DNA of 64,000 nt from Macrocystis pyrifera (GCA_031763025.1 JASSKH010000012.1:3534001-3598000); one strand, 5' to 3'; shown: positions 34,005 to 46,684, counted from the stretch's first letter. The notes: a model not told the origin generated them from the sequence alone. Program-made: numbers and translations.

Positions 34005-34665
34005 GAAAGGGTCACACGTCGGACAGATGGATGGATCACGATCTATGTATCTATCTTTTTTTTTTTTTTTTTTCATCATCACTTTTACTTTCCAGCCCCA
34101 CTCGTAGGAGGTTTTACCCTCGACGATCTTCTGGACAAGCCGTGGTCACAGGTGTCGTCCCTTCTCCCCCCCGGTACTTGCCTTTAGTTTTTGTCGCGCA
34201 TAGGGTTCAGCATTCCCACTGCTCGTCGATTTTCATCGAATGTAGCTAACTCACGCTCTCGCGCTTTCCGCTTATCAAGTTTTTTATGCAAGAAAAAGTC
34301 CCTACGAGCATGCACTCGGTGAGATTTGAACCCACGAAATTGATCTTGATAGGCACGCGGACCACCTACCAAGCCACCGGGGACGCCGGCTATCTACAGA
34401 TATATCATCCAGGTAATAACTTGCCGTTTGGAGATGTTGTGCAGGATCTGTATATATATTAGACACCACAGATATCTAACTCAGGAAGCATGTCTTCATT
34501 ATACAGCAAGCAGTGTGTACCGTAGATCATGCAGGATATACTCCGCTCGCACGCGGCAATAGCCAGGCGCTAATAGATCATGAACATACATGCAGATCAG
34601 GAAGCTATCTGCCCTGATGTATCTAGATTATGGCAGGAATCGATGATCTATCTGTCTTGGGTGTA
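34005..34665. mobile_element. CACACGTCGG-type MITE split by a SINE insertion
   Basis: The left part, 34010-34050, starts GTCACACGTCGGACAGATGG. The right part, 34387-34665, continues ATCTACAGATATATCATCC and ends GATGATCTATCTGTCTTGGG. The middle is the minus-strand tRNA SINE, flanked by TATCTA on both sides. Confidence 0.65.
34051..34386 (-). mobile_element. tRNA-derived SINE, nested in a MITE
   Basis: T run (its A tail) 34057-34074, body, then the tRNA-like head in reverse: GGTGAGATTTGAACCCACGA (B box) and CCACCTACCAAGCCACCGGG (A box). TATCTA occurs on both flanks, a plausible target-site duplication. It is colinear with 7604-7925. Confidence 0.8.
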
Positions 34666-34792
34666 AATAAATGCGTTGCCATGAGCACCCAACACCGAGC
34701 CGACACGCACTATGTACTATGAATTACTACGAGTCTACTCTTAGGTTTTCTGTCGCGACTAAATCCCAAATCACTAATCGAGAATCTTTAGA

Positions 34793-34860
34793 CCTATGCC
34801 AATGGAAGCGCGAAGTCCAAAAGTTTTCTTTCAAAAATATTGCTTTAAAAAAACAGCAGA
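34793..34860 (-). mobile_element. TIR element, 3'-end fragment
   Basis: GACCTATGCCAATGGAAGCG, AAAGTTTTCTTTCAAAAATA: this is the reverse complement of the right end of the 15712 element. Confidence 0.65.
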
Positions 34861-35829
34861 AAATATCCATAGGAAGCGTGTTCGATTTTTTTTTGGCGGG
34901 TATTCGTACTCGTAATATCTTTGAAATTATTATTGTTATTATTATAATCAACTTTTTATTGATACTTCGCTTTCCCAGTGGCGTATAAAGATTCTCGATT
35001 CCGATTATCGCGACTTCTTGTCCCCGAATATCGCGCTTTCCTGACCCCGATTATCGCGATTCTTGACCCCTAGTGGACTCGCTTTATGTGCAAGACAGGT
35101 CGGCACAAAACTATGTGCAGGATGCGGGTCTTGTTGGTCGAGGCTGGCCTTTCGGCCGCCCAGCCTTTTTTTTTTCAAATGCCACCGAAACACTAGGCGG
35201 GGCCGCGTGACTGCCCCGACAACGTACATTATTTACCCTTTGATACATATCTATCTCCATTTATTTCCAAACTTTGGAAATTCTGGGGAAAAAGCAATCC
35301 GATAAGAATGAGCCTTTTGATGCGCAAATTTGTTTTAAGGTCACGGTGGCTTTGCTGCAATCCTCATGGTGTCGCCACGGAGACACCATGGAGCCATGGA
35401 GTCGCCATGGCGACACCAGCGACGCGGCCACCGCGTGGTGGTTGAGGGCTGAAATAAGTTGGCGTCTGAGTTAGTTATAACGCGAGGAGCCGTACGGCAC
35501 GGCGCATGCAGCATTACCCTGTGCCCGTACCGTTGGGAGCCCGCGCTGATCGTAAACCTGTTGACAGCACCAAAAAGCCACAGTACTGGTTTGGCCGGTT
35601 TGGTACATCCATAGTAGATGTAGTAGCTATCTCCGGGTCTTTTACAGCAACAGTCATGTCCTGATGATTTTCTCAGCCGAGATGGGGCGACCAGAGCACC
35701 CGCAGCGCGACCCTCGAAGGTGGTTGTTGTCACCGCGCAGACAGGGCAGGCTGTGTTCAAACTCCGGTACACACAGCACTTACTTGCGTATCGGTTGCTA
35801 AGCGCGGTCGTGGGTGCAGCACCAGCAGC

Positions 35830-35965
<136 letters not shown>

Positions 35966-36544
35966 TAGTATAATAGTAGTACGAGTACAGAGGTAGTAAT
36001 AGTTTTTGGTGCCGTGGAACAGGCATCCTACCGCCTCATTCATGTACAGCACGATGAAATATCGAGCACTGCAACCCTACGAATATGAACGCAAACAAGC
36101 AGTCTTGCAATATAATCACCGTTTGGAGTCTGATGCGAACATCGAACGGGCATTTTATCCCCTGCCCGAGAGGTCGTACTCCTGTGGTATCATCCACGGA
36201 AGCAGACCATACGTAGCAATGTTAGTTTTGTATCGATCGAGGGATATGCCGCTTGCTGTGATGCCGATGGGTCGTGGCACAAGGCAACACAGGTACGTAA
36301 TGTTTTGCCGGAAGGCAGCACGTTTTTGAGTCGGGCAAGGCAAGCGCACGGACCTTACAACCTCGAACATTTTGTGTCGATCCGCCGTCTAGACATCAAG
36401 CATTATGTAGAATCTGCCGGCGGAAATCTCTCCTCCGCCGGCGCAGTCACATGAGGTACTGTCCCTCCGTAGACGAAACTCGACACGAAATATTGCATGC
36501 CAGGACAGGCACTATTTTATCAAGAAATCCAGCAAAATCGTGCT

Positions 36545-36640
36545 GTTGGGTACACGGCATGAGAGGGGTGGGATTGCTCATTTGCTGCTCGACTTAAGTC
36601 ATTCTTTTACCACGCATCCCTTTTCGAGACGGGGGGGGGG
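36545..36640 (-). mobile_element. Poly-C LINE 3' tail fragment
   Basis: GGTGGGATTGCTCATTTGCT, GACTTAAGTCATTCTTTTAC and CACGCATCCCTTTTCGAGAC, then a G run. It is a diverged 3' tail without its own long G run on the left. Confidence 0.55.
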
Positions 36641-37972
36641 GGCTTGGCGCAAACGACGTGTCTGTACGTGCCTCAGCTACCCCTTCACGTGGCCGCCCCG
36701 TCGGTTTCTTGCACGTTTTTCCGAGTCATGCTTGATGGGTACACACATTAGTGGGTCACGAAGACGGGTTTGAAGATTAGCTTTCAACAAGTTGGTTAAG
36801 AAATTGATTCAGTTTTCTACGCTGCTCTGAAGAGATGCAATTCAATTTAGTGCAGACGCAAAAAACTACCAAGATTAACCCATTTAAATTTAGGCGAGCG
36901 GCATCGTATAATCGTTTTCACACTCAATACCTGGTACGTACGAACCGTACGGCCGAACATAGCCGCCAATTTCGGGCACAAATCGTGGACGTTGATGGTC
37001 GATCGGAACGTCGTGCATGATTTTTGAAAGGTGCCCAAGTACTCTTCGCTGCACCAAAAACGTTATATATACCTGCTGAGTCGACGTGGTGCTTTCTGTA
37101 AATTCGGAAAATAACTATATAAACAACACGCACACTTAATTTTGGCAAATCAGGACGTGCGCAATGACTCGACGGGTCACTTTCCGTTGATTAGGCTCGG
37201 GGAAAACAAGGATTCGCAAGCGAGAACGGTTTGTGGACGTCGCAGGTACTGCAAACTATGGCCCACAGAGCACAGCCGACTGCCTGGGGCAAAAAAAAAA
37301 GAGAGGAGGAACTCAAGATAAAAATGATAAATGTTGTACGAGTGTGTAACTTGTCTTGGTCACCACCTAAAGGCAGTACGAACCAGCTTTTGAAACATTA
37401 GCTAGAAGGGTCGGAGCGAATCCTTGGTGCCCCAAAAAACAACCGGGCGGTTTCACGCGCCCACCATTCGAAAAGGAACCGAAAGGCGTTCCACAAAAAC
37501 CAGAAAAACAATACCCACCGTCGAAAGACAGTCGAACAGTGAGGGCAAAAAAGGGGGGGGAGAATCAAGACGCAATAACACAGCAAGGCCGGCACATCGC
37601 ACCGCAACGTCGCCCAACGCTTTCCCCACCGTGTCTATAGCCCCCCCCCCCCCCCCCCCCCCCCGTTTCCACCACCAATCGAACCTCGCGGGTAAAAACC
37701 TTCCCCCGTCCTTGTAAACACCGAAAACTCGCCGCCGAAAATCCTCACTTTCGTCGCTAATATCGCCGAGCAACCGTTCAACCAACCCCGAGTCACGACC
37801 CCGCGTAGAAAACAAAGCACAAAAAATGCTAGGAAACCCCGCGAAAGAAGCGATAAAGAGGCGTCGGAAGCTGGGAGGTCGACACCTACGCACCGTAGCG
37901 TACTTGCCCTTACGCTTTCCTCCCCGCTATCGACAGACAATTCTCCACTCGTTTGGGTTTAGGGTTTAACGC

Positions 37973-40900
37973 CTAGGCCTCGGCGGCCTTCGGGGCCGGG
38001 TTCTTGGCCAGGAAGTCGGTGTGCTCTTGGTACGGCGCCGACTGCAGGGATATCGGGAGTTCAAGTGGGAGAAGGGCGGCGGCGTCACAGGGCAGGGAAA
38101 AGGGAATATTGAACACGCTCAGACACGGGAAGAAAAGAACAGCAAACAAACGCCTAATAGAGCGCTTGGACGCAAGCGAAAAAAAAAAAAAAAGCACGGC
38201 ACACCCTGAACGGTCGGCTGCCCGCAAAAAAGTAACACGCCCGTCTCGTCTGCGACTCATCTGCCCATTTTCGTAAGCTAGTGCGTCCCAACTATAGTGC
38301 ATGTAAGCAATAAAATAAACAAGAGTTGCTTTGATTAGCATGGTGGCAAGGACAGCATACAAAAAAAACCCACATCATATATTTGTAAACACACATGTAC
38401 CTGTTTCAGCAGTACACTCTGTATGGAGTTTAATTCACCATACTAAAATAAAATCATACAGCTATTAAAATACAAACAACGAATAAAGAACGAGGTCCAT
38501 TTGCTTTGATGCTGGAATGCGTTATTTACACACGTAAACTGAAACAACCCAGAACAAGAAGAAGTAGCGCTTCCTTATTCACGTTGCCTACCAACACTCC
38601 TCCCAACCCACACGAGTCGCTTCGCTCCGAAGCGCAAGGTGCACACACACACAACCAAAACACCGTATCAAACGAAACTACCGCCGCAAAACCCACCTGG
38701 AAGAGGGTCGGGGTCCACAGCTCAGGGGACAGGTACCCGTAAGTCTTGGCCAGGGCGAAGTACACCGCCTTGACGAAGTTACCAAGGGTGCGCGTGTGGC
38801 CACGCGACGAGGTGTAGCAGTCCTCCACGCCGGCCTGCGTTGTGGAAACCCCACACAATAGCAAGCAACACCACAGAAGAGGACCAGCATTAGAGCATGC
38901 ACCCAAGGAACACGGCTCGAGGAGTTGCATCCATACACACCATAATGCGGTAAAGCGGGAGGGGGGGGGCTGGTACTACTGTAGGCACCTAGTAGTATCA
39001 AGTTAATACAACCTCATGTACATGTGTTCTGTTTTGTATAATGTTTTCGGCTTGTGAATTTCTGCTGGTTGTGTGACCTAAAAAAAACTATACACGAATG
39101 GCAAACCGCGACGAAAAAAAAATTACGGTTGCAGTGCCATCGCCGACAGAACGCATTTTCCCGCCAAATGGAAAAAAAAAACTCACAATCCGGAATGAAC
39201 GTCAAAAAGCCTCCACGAAACATGAAACGGACGTTCGTTCGCGACTAATTATTTCTAACCATTCTAATGCTCCGCAGGATAAAGCTATGAATTACAAAAA
39301 CCGAATAACTTTGTCCCCGAAACTTTTCGGAATCTGACAAGCAATTTTGTACCCAAAAGGTTAGACGACTGAAAATTTCAAGTAATTTGCTACAAAAAAA
39401 ACTATTCAAAAGACAACAGCCGAGTAACGCTGAACCCGACAATTATCGATGTCAATTTTTTCAAAGTAGCTTGAGAAAAACTGTGTACCCTCAACACCTA
39501 TACCTCAGTTCGATCCCAAGTGTATCAGGCACGCTAAAAAAATGTCACCGAGGGATTCTACAAAAACCAACAAGAAAAAAGGATTCACGCGCGCGAGGTG
39601 TGTACGTACGTAAAAGCAGCAACCTGGTCTGCTGTTGCAAAGAGACTGACTTGACAGGTTAAATTGACACACGATACGTCTCTACACTATATACCTCGCT
39701 ACATGTAACTTCATTTCGACCGTTTTGTCCGACAACATTTGTAACAAGAAAATACATATATATATTGCGTAGTATCTCTAAGTTCACGAGAGATGCATGT
39801 TTTGTTCACAACCGACGGAATTAATTATTTAATGGGCTCTACCGACGGAAACGAATAGCTGAAGTTGCCCAGAGGCAGAGAGAAGAGAAGAACGGCCACA
39901 CTCGTCTCGCGCCCCCCGCCTAGCTTCTCGTGATAGGTGCACAAGCAGAGCACGGCACTGCTCGCTTCCGATTGATAGGCCTAGAGGCTAGGTCTACGGA
40001 TGTGATATATGCGAGGGAAGACGGTGTCGTCGATTCTCACCATGCTGAGAAGCTTCTTGGGCACCGGGGCGGCGACGAGGCCGGTACCACGGGGGGGGCC
40101 GGGATCAGACGCACGCGGACGGATCCGCACTTGCCCGTCACCTATGGTATATAGCAGCAACAGCAGCGGCGGCGGCGGTAGGAAGGAAAGAAGAAACGGT
40201 GTTGGTCAAAAGGAGATACGTACCATCCCAGGGTTCCCTTTCAGCCAGCAGTCGAGAGCGATAGTACTTGAGTCGCGGTTTTTCAGGCGCCTATTGCATG
40301 TACGTAGTAACATCGTCCGCGTGCGCGTAGGCGGGAGCGGGGGGTCCACAATCTTCGGCACTAGTGGTCAAAGGGGATTGTCATGGTTGGCCGTAATCTT
40401 ACGACCTAGAAGACCCTCGCATTCCTGCAATGCCGAGACAGGAGCACGTCAGACATCGCTTGCACCAAGCACGAAGCGCCCTGAGGTGCTTGGCGAGTCG
40501 CATCAAGGAAAGGGTGAGCTGCATATTTCACACTAAGAATCGCTTGTTAGGCAGAGAGTCCCATGAAGGGTGTTGGTGAGTGGGTAGGGGAGGAGGCGTG
40601 TACACATGTGACGCATGGCCGTAGTCCTATCGATCACACCTACAATACCGGGCCGGAGCACGTCGGGTGTTCCTTGACCAGAAGCAGGCATTGCTCCCAG
40701 GGGGGGGGGGGGGGTCACCTTGTTGGGCACGGTGTGGGGGAGGCCGTTCCTGCGGCCCCAGTAGCCGCGGCGCACGGGCACGACAGACATCTTGGCGGTG
40801 ATGATGGCACCACGGATGGCGGTAGCCACCTGAAAAAAAAAAAACAGAACAAAACAAAACACAAAACACAAAACACACGACGAAAAACAGAGGAAAGCAA

Positions 40901-43900
40901 TAAAATCAGAGAGCGGACAAGGCAGATATGCTTTGACTCAATAATTTCGCAAAGATAAAACAGTATACCTGGTATATACGACCAGGTGGTTGCGCACGTA
41001 CAACAGTAAAAATATATTCTAACCAATCAAATCTCCACCCCCCCCCCCCCCCCCCCCCCCCCCCCCGCAAAAAAAACAAAAAACCCCTCGCTCACCTCCT
41101 TGGCGCACTTGACGCCGAGGCCGACGTGGCCGTTCTCGTCACCGACGGCGACGAAGGCCTTGAACCGGGTGATCTGACCGGCGGCCGACACCTTCTGCAC
41201 GGGCATGATCTTCATCACCTCGTCCTTCAGCTTCGACCCCAGGAAGAAGTCCACGATCTGGTACTCTGCTCACACATACATAAACCACACGTACGCCCGA
41301 AGGGTAACATCAGAAAAGGTACAAACATGAGGTATTACAGGGTAGATACATTATTTGCCGACTACAAGCAGAGACAATTTTAATGGTACTATTTTTTTTC
41401 ATCGACACTTTCACTTTCCAGCTCAATTCGCGGGAGTGTTTTACCCTCGGCGAACTTCTGGACACTAAGCCGTGTGTCACAGGTGTCGTCCCTTCTTCCC
41501 TCCAGTGGGTAGATAGGTGCCTTCGTTTCTATCGCGCATGCATACGTAGGGTGCAGCATGCCCACTGCTCCTCGATTGTCATCCAAATGTTGCCAACTCA
41601 CCCGCTTGCGCTTTGCGCTAATCAATTCGTACGCAAAGAAAAAGTCCAATCCCCACCAGTATGTCCACTTGGCGAGAATGGAACCCACGAAATTGATTCT
41701 ATTGAGTCCAATCCCCACGAGTATGTCCACTTGGTGAGAACGGAACCCACGAAATTGATTTCTACTGATAGTAGGTACGAGGACAAAGCCACCGGGGACA
41801 CCGGCACTGCTTGTGGGAGGGCGGGGGGGTACCGAGGGGTTGAAGACCGTAACTTAACTCTTTTAAGACCGCAGTCTCGTATTGAGGACAAGTCCCTCCA
41901 ATTTCAAGTAGTTTGTCCCAAAACGGGACTGCGGTTCTAAAAGAGTCAAGTACATCAATCAAGAGTGGCAAAACGGGTATAATCATGAGGCACTGGACTG
42001 GCGCTTGGAACCCAGGTGGGGATAAGGGGATATTCAAGGTTCGTGGGGGGCGGTGCCATACTCTCTGACGACGATACACTGCAGCAGCAGCAGCAGCAGC
42101 GCCAGAGTGATCGACAGCAGTACTAACGACTACTGACTGTACCATACCACGTGCACTATAGGGGGGGTGAGGAAAGGACGCGCCGGTGGAAAAGCGTCCA
42201 ACATCCAACAGCCAGCAGCAGTGTCCTGGTTGTACTACAGTAAAAAGTAGAAAGATGAGGGGTTCAGCGCACGCACGATCGTGTCACGTCGGGTCAACGT
42301 AACGCGTTCGTCCTCTTGGTGCTACGTTCGTGTGATTTGTGTCCTTGAGATGTTGTAGCTGTGAGTCAGGGGCTCGGCCGGCCTCCAGGTTGGAACTACG
42401 CGTACTACTAGCTGTATTGCTTTCTTGTCTCTGTACAGAGGGAAGGCTGGGATCTGGATCGAGACAGGTAGCCACGAGTAGTTACAGTAGTACCTCGCCA
42501 TGTTTGCAAAAGCGAACGCGACTTCTCAGTCTCGAAAGAATTTTCCCAGGCATCAACCGCAGCTCTCTTCCCCGGCCGAATTATACATTCATCATAAATA
42601 CCAACTCCTCCCACAGACATCCAACATCCCCCTCCCCCCAGCTCGGTGAATCCATCCAGCAACCACCACCACGACGACCACAAACATCACTCTTTCCTCG
42701 CCGACTCACCCTTGATGGCCATGGAGAACAGGTAGATGTCCTCGAGGGACTTGATCTTGTTCTCCTTGACCAGGCGGCCGAGCTTGGTGACGGGCACCCA
42801 CTCCTTGTCGTCGTCGCGGGGGCGTCCGCGCGGGCGCCCACGTCCGCGTCCACGGTCGCCGCGTCCGCGTCCAAAGCCGCCGCGGCCTGTTTCAGGTGAC
42901 ACGGAGGGAAGGAGACGGGAGGAAAGTGAGGAAAAATCGGATGATAACGGCCGACGGCGAGGGGAGTTCAATTCAAGCATTGCTGTGGAGGGAGTGGTCG
43001 GCTTCCTGGTCGTTACGACATGATAATATGGTACTGCTGTAACGTCACGAGTATCGCGAAGAGGGGGCATTGGGGTGGAGTCGAGTTGGGCTACCGTGAA
43101 GTTAGAATGGCCGGGGTGCCGTGTGAGGGGTGGGGGGGGGGCGTACTCATTTGTTGCTTGCCTTAGTCATTTGACCATTGACCACGCATCCCTTTCGAGA
43201 CGGGGGGGGGGGGGGGGGGGCTGGAGGGTGCTTATGCTGTACACAGGTGTGAGGAGCGTGAGGGGTTGGGGGGTGGGGGGTGAGGTTTTGCTTGTTGTCG
43301 AAAAATCGTGTACCAGATACCAGGTAAGATAAAGCAGTTCGGCTGTCACTCTCTCATTCTGGGAACCAACACCAGTTGGGCGGTGGATCAACGCCATCTG
43401 AAAGCGGCGCTGCTGTTTGACATCTCGGAATATTATCCGTAGTACAGCCCACGCCCGTACCACATTCTGCGGTAGGTATATGCCGGTATCTTGCCGCGGA
43501 GATTGGGTTGGGAGTAACCGGGGCCGGAGCGGGGGGGGTGCGTGTGAGTGCTGCCGCTCCTCAATTCCCTATCGCTGTCTGCATTCACATACTGCTGTTA
43601 TTAATGGTAGTCCGTCTTCGCTCGAGAAGTTCTCAGGTCGTCAGGTTTAGATGATGCATTTACGCAGGGGGCGAGGGGGCTGAGGGTAAGCAGCGGCACA
43701 CACCCATCAAACAGACGAGGAGGGTGTTGTACGATTGGGATTCGTTCATAATCTTTCTATTAATACTAATAAAAACACATCTCTGGAACAAACTGACTCT
43801 ACAGCCATGAGCGGCACAAAATGTGAAGCAACTACACTTGGTTCTATAATAGGAAAAAAAAGTCAAAAGTCAAAAGAGTTCCAAGGTAGCTCGTATTTTT

Positions 43901-44472
43901 AGCACTTTTAGGGCGATTCGATCTAAGTCATCATAAAACTCGCGGCGTGATCTGCGCAAGCCTTGGGAGGGGGTGATGACCTCGCACTTCTTCCGCTAGC
44001 AAGCGTTGGAGGTTTCGCGCAGAGAGCACATGTGCCGACACGAGCTTGAGCCAGGCTCTTGTGAGACTCGACGGACACTTCTGGGCCATTCAAACCCAGA
44101 ACTGCAGATCTACTGCAGATGCAGCCCAAGAGCCTATCGCGGCTACTTTAGAGACGAAAGCACAAAGAGGAGCTGCAACCCGTGCAGGGCGAGCGCAGGA
44201 GCGCTCAGGCCTATCCTTCTGTTCGGAAGGTGATCTGTGCGTAAGGTCTAGGGCGTGCTTGTCCTGCGCATCACGCTCGACGCTTTCGAGACCATTGCGC
44301 AAAGATTGGGTTTCTTGGACATGGAACTAACTTATGGCGCAAAAGTTTCGCGTGTGCACTCACCGCGGTCGTCGCCGCCACCGCCGCCGCCGCCACCGCC
44401 GCCGCTCCAGCCACCGCCACCTCCACCACCACCACCACCACCACCACCACTTGCGGGAGCAGCGTCAGCCAT
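37973..44472 (-). CDS. RPS2: 40S ribosomal protein S2 (uS5), 7 exons
   Basis: Small-subunit ribosomal protein near the mRNA entry/decoding region, needed for translational accuracy. Minus-strand exons: 44472-44364, 42886-42710, 41265-41096, 40829-40719, 40141-40041, 38834-38697, 38041-37973. Conserved blocks: a Gly-rich N-terminus (residues 9-32) and an RG-rich stretch (38-62), as in animal S2; [20 protein letters not shown] (exon 2); [20 protein letters not shown] and [10 protein letters not shown] (exon 3, S5 domain); [19 protein letters not shown] (exon 4); [16 protein letters not shown] and PVPKKLLSM (exon 5); [20 protein letters not shown] (exon 6); [14 protein letters not shown] (exon 7). 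The corrected length is 290 residues (human 293). Exon 5 as given is 101 nt instead of 99: a C8 run (plus-strand G run 40091-40098), where six C would give the conserved PAPRGTG, shifts the frame. Confidence 0.96.
40372..40560 (-). mobile_element. Poly-C SINE fragment in RPS2 intron 4
   Basis: GTCATGGTTGGCCGTAATCT, CCTCGCATTCCTGCAATGCC, CGCTTGCACCAAGCACGAAG and AAGAATCGCTTGTTAGGCAG. Colinear with 7109-7498 but without the poly-C end. Confidence 0.7.
40600..40714 (-). mobile_element. Poly-C SINE fragment abutting the RPS2 exon 4 donor
   Basis: TGTACACATGTGACGCATGG, CACACCTACAATACCGGGCC and GAGCACGTCGGGTGTTCCTT, truncated at GCATTGCT and followed by a 15-nt G run (40700-40714). On the sense strand of RPS2 the intron therefore begins GTGA and then 15 C. 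Confidence 0.65.
41043..41066 (-). repeat. C/G run of about 27 nt in RPS2 intron 3
   Basis: On the plus strand a C run from about 41038 to 41066, 30 bp inside the intron from the exon 3 donor. On the transcript it is a G run. Confidence 0.85.
41391..41800 (-). mobile_element. tRNA-derived SINE with duplicated head
   Basis: Colinear in reverse with 7604-7925: TTTTCATCGACACTTTCACT, GGGTGCAGCATGCCCACTGC, then the B-box region twice. The segment AACCCACGAAATTGATT occurs at about 41681 and again at about 41746, preceded both times by GAGTATGTCCACTTGG-like sequence. An A-box region (CAAAGCCACCGGGGAC) follows. It lies in RPS2 intron 2. Confidence 0.7.
41858..41950. mobile_element. Palindromic MITE (GTCCCGTTTTGGGGAC family)
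   Basis: ACTCTTTTAAGACCGCAGTC and GACTGCGGTTCTAAAAGAGT are near-perfect inverted ends around CAATTTCAAGTAGTTTGTCC. It lies in RPS2 intron 2, adjacent to the tRNA SINE. Confidence 0.75.
43127..43203 (-). mobile_element. Poly-C LINE 3' tail fragment
   Basis: A G run, CGTACTCATTTGTTGCTTGC, CTTAGTCATTTGACCATTGA and CCACGCATCCCTTTCGAGAC, then a second long G run (43204-43220). It lies in RPS2 intron 1. Confidence 0.8.
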
Positions 44473-45345
44473 TTTGAGAGTTAGAAACCTGTTGGGCGAT
44501 GCTTGGGCAAGCCAGGTTGTGACCCGCGGGGCAGAAACGAAAGCACTAAAAAGGTTTCCTAAACACTAGTTGGCGTTTTCCATTCGGGGTATACAAGATC
44601 CAGGGTTCAGGTGCAGCCAGCTGCAGGCCACACTGTACAGCCGACAGGTAGCTCTGAGACCTGCTAAACTCATCTTGGAGATAGGTGAGAACATTGAGGG
44701 GGATTTTTTTTGTCTCTCATGGCTACCTTCGTTCTACACTATCCGCGCTGGCGTATGCTACGGTACGCCGCGAATGTTTATTTCGAGGTTTTCTCTTCGG
44801 GAGCCCACCCCTCCTTGATAGACGTGTTGGCCGCTTCCAGAAAGAAACTTCGTTCGACATACCAGTAGTACTCGTGTATACAGCAACAGCTGCTGTGAGC
44901 AGTGATTGGTATTCAGTAGAGCGCTGCAGGGACTGCGCCGAGGCGTTGGTGGTTATGCTTGCAGCATCTGCATTCTTTGGGCCGTGCATCCGGGCTGTTT
45001 GCACGTCGGTCTCAGAACTGCACCCGCTTGGATTTTTTACTCCGATCGAACGTGACAGCAAACAAACAGCAGGCCCTGATCTTCTGGACGAGAGCTCCAC
45101 TGCTGCTGTAATTCGACACCCCCCCCCCCCAGAGAGGCAAAAAAAAACAGCAGCAGTAGTAAACAAATTATACTCTGCACACCGAAGCCCTTTTTGCGCC
45201 TGAACGGCAACAGCTTAAATATTCAGGGACAGCCAGAGGTACTATTAATACCTGCTTGCTGTACGGGTATAGTTCTAGCCTACCAGGTACCAAGAACAGC
45301 AGTGCTGGTATAACACACCAAGGAAGACGTTGCCATGGATATTTG

Positions 45346-45645
45346 CACACGTCGGACTGATCACGATTTACCTACTGTACTAAAAAGTGTAGATCAATCA
45401 TACAGATCATGATCTAGATCATCTGCATTTGTAAATCCTAGCCTGCAGTTATGATATGTTGAGCAGGATCTGTTCAAGTACAGGTCCAACGCAGGAAACA
45501 TCTGCTACTGCTGTAGCAGCAGATCATGCAGCTGATGCGGCTCCCACCCGTCAAGATGAACTACGGATAATACAGATCAGAGATATATCTGCCCTGAACG
45601 ATCTAGGCCTTGCAGTGGGAATCGATGATCTGCCCAGGACGTGAA
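45346..45645. mobile_element. MITE-like element with CACACGTCGG ends
   Basis: It starts GCACACGTCGGACTGATCAC and ends GATGATCTGCCCAGGACGTG. The interior is colinear with 47948-48362 (GTTGAGCAGGATCTGTTCAA, CATCTGCTACTGCTGTAGCA, ATATCTGCCCTGAACGATCT). Confidence 0.65.
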
Positions 45646-45916
45646 TATTTGCCACAGGATATTGTTGTTCGCACGTTAACTAATCGCCACAGTGCAGTCC
45701 GTGGTGACAGGGGATGCAGCAGTCCGATGATGCCTTACTACGTACTGGTGTGTACTGCCGTACATTACTTCCGCCTTCTGCCTGCCTTCATCGATCGTAC
45801 ATTTCAACCTCCCAAGCTGTCCTCGCCGTTCTTATAGTTGTCGCGAGCGAATGCGAGTTTCTAGTTTTGGCGCCAAAAAATAGGCACCTCTTTCGAGATC
45901 GCGTCGTCTACCAGCA

Positions 45917-46170
45917 TCACACGGGTGATAAGATAACACACCCCGTTGGGACGAATTTCCGACCCGGGTTTCTCCAAACCCTGCCTTAAGGGGGGCACAC
46001 ACAATTAACATACTGTAGTGGCTCTGGAACGATCTCGATGACATGTTTCCATAGATGCATCGCTCGGCGTTTGTGCTTTTCCCACTGCCGTCGAGAGAAT
46101 CAGCGTTGAACTTAGCCCCACGGAGTGTGTTATTATTACCGCCCATGTGATAAGGTATAACCCAACGAAC
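45917..46170. repeat. CACACGGGTGATAAG repeat
   Basis: It starts ATCACACGGGTGATAAGATA, contains CCATAGATGCATCGCTCGGC, and ends GCCCATGTGATAAGGTATAA. Related sequence occurs at 18215-18420 (CACACGGGTGATAAAAAGAT, CGCATTGCTCGGCGTCTGAA) and a shorter match near 10050. It is probably a further MITE family. Confidence 0.55.
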
Positions 46171-46684
46171 CACCGCCGGTACAAATCTTCGAGAAGAAAC
46201 TAGAGGGCCGACGACTTTTTGTCGGACCAATCACGACGAATCAACGTGTCAGGCCTGCAGGGTGCAGTCGGAGGGGCAACAGATTAGCAGAACGCAAAAA
46301 GAAGGAAACAGCAGCAGTACAGCACCACCACACAACATATCGGTGCTTCTGCTGTTGTAGCACGCGGCAGTATCAACAAGGCAAGGCGCTAGGAGACCGC
46401 GAGCGAAGAAGGGGTTTCCACCCAGGCGTTCGTTTGTTTGACTTTCCCGGGCGAAACGCATAACGTACGTATAACGCGCGAGATAGCACACACACAGCCT
46501 CGGACGAATTCCAAAGCTGTTTGCTCTGGACAACGGGGTAGAAAACGCTGTGTGCACGGCGGCCGCACCCTCTCGGTTTTGCCTCTTGGTCTTCGTATTT
46601 ATGCTCAAGGCAAACCCCTCTCCAATTTAAAAAAAAGGGTACTTCGGAGAGAAGAAACTACAGCAGCAGTGGGTACACCGCTTT

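Noticed and set aside
36006..36329. 107-codon open frame between CAPZA and RPS2
   Set aside because: The composition is protein-like in places, but there is no recognisable domain, no splice partner and no neighbour context.
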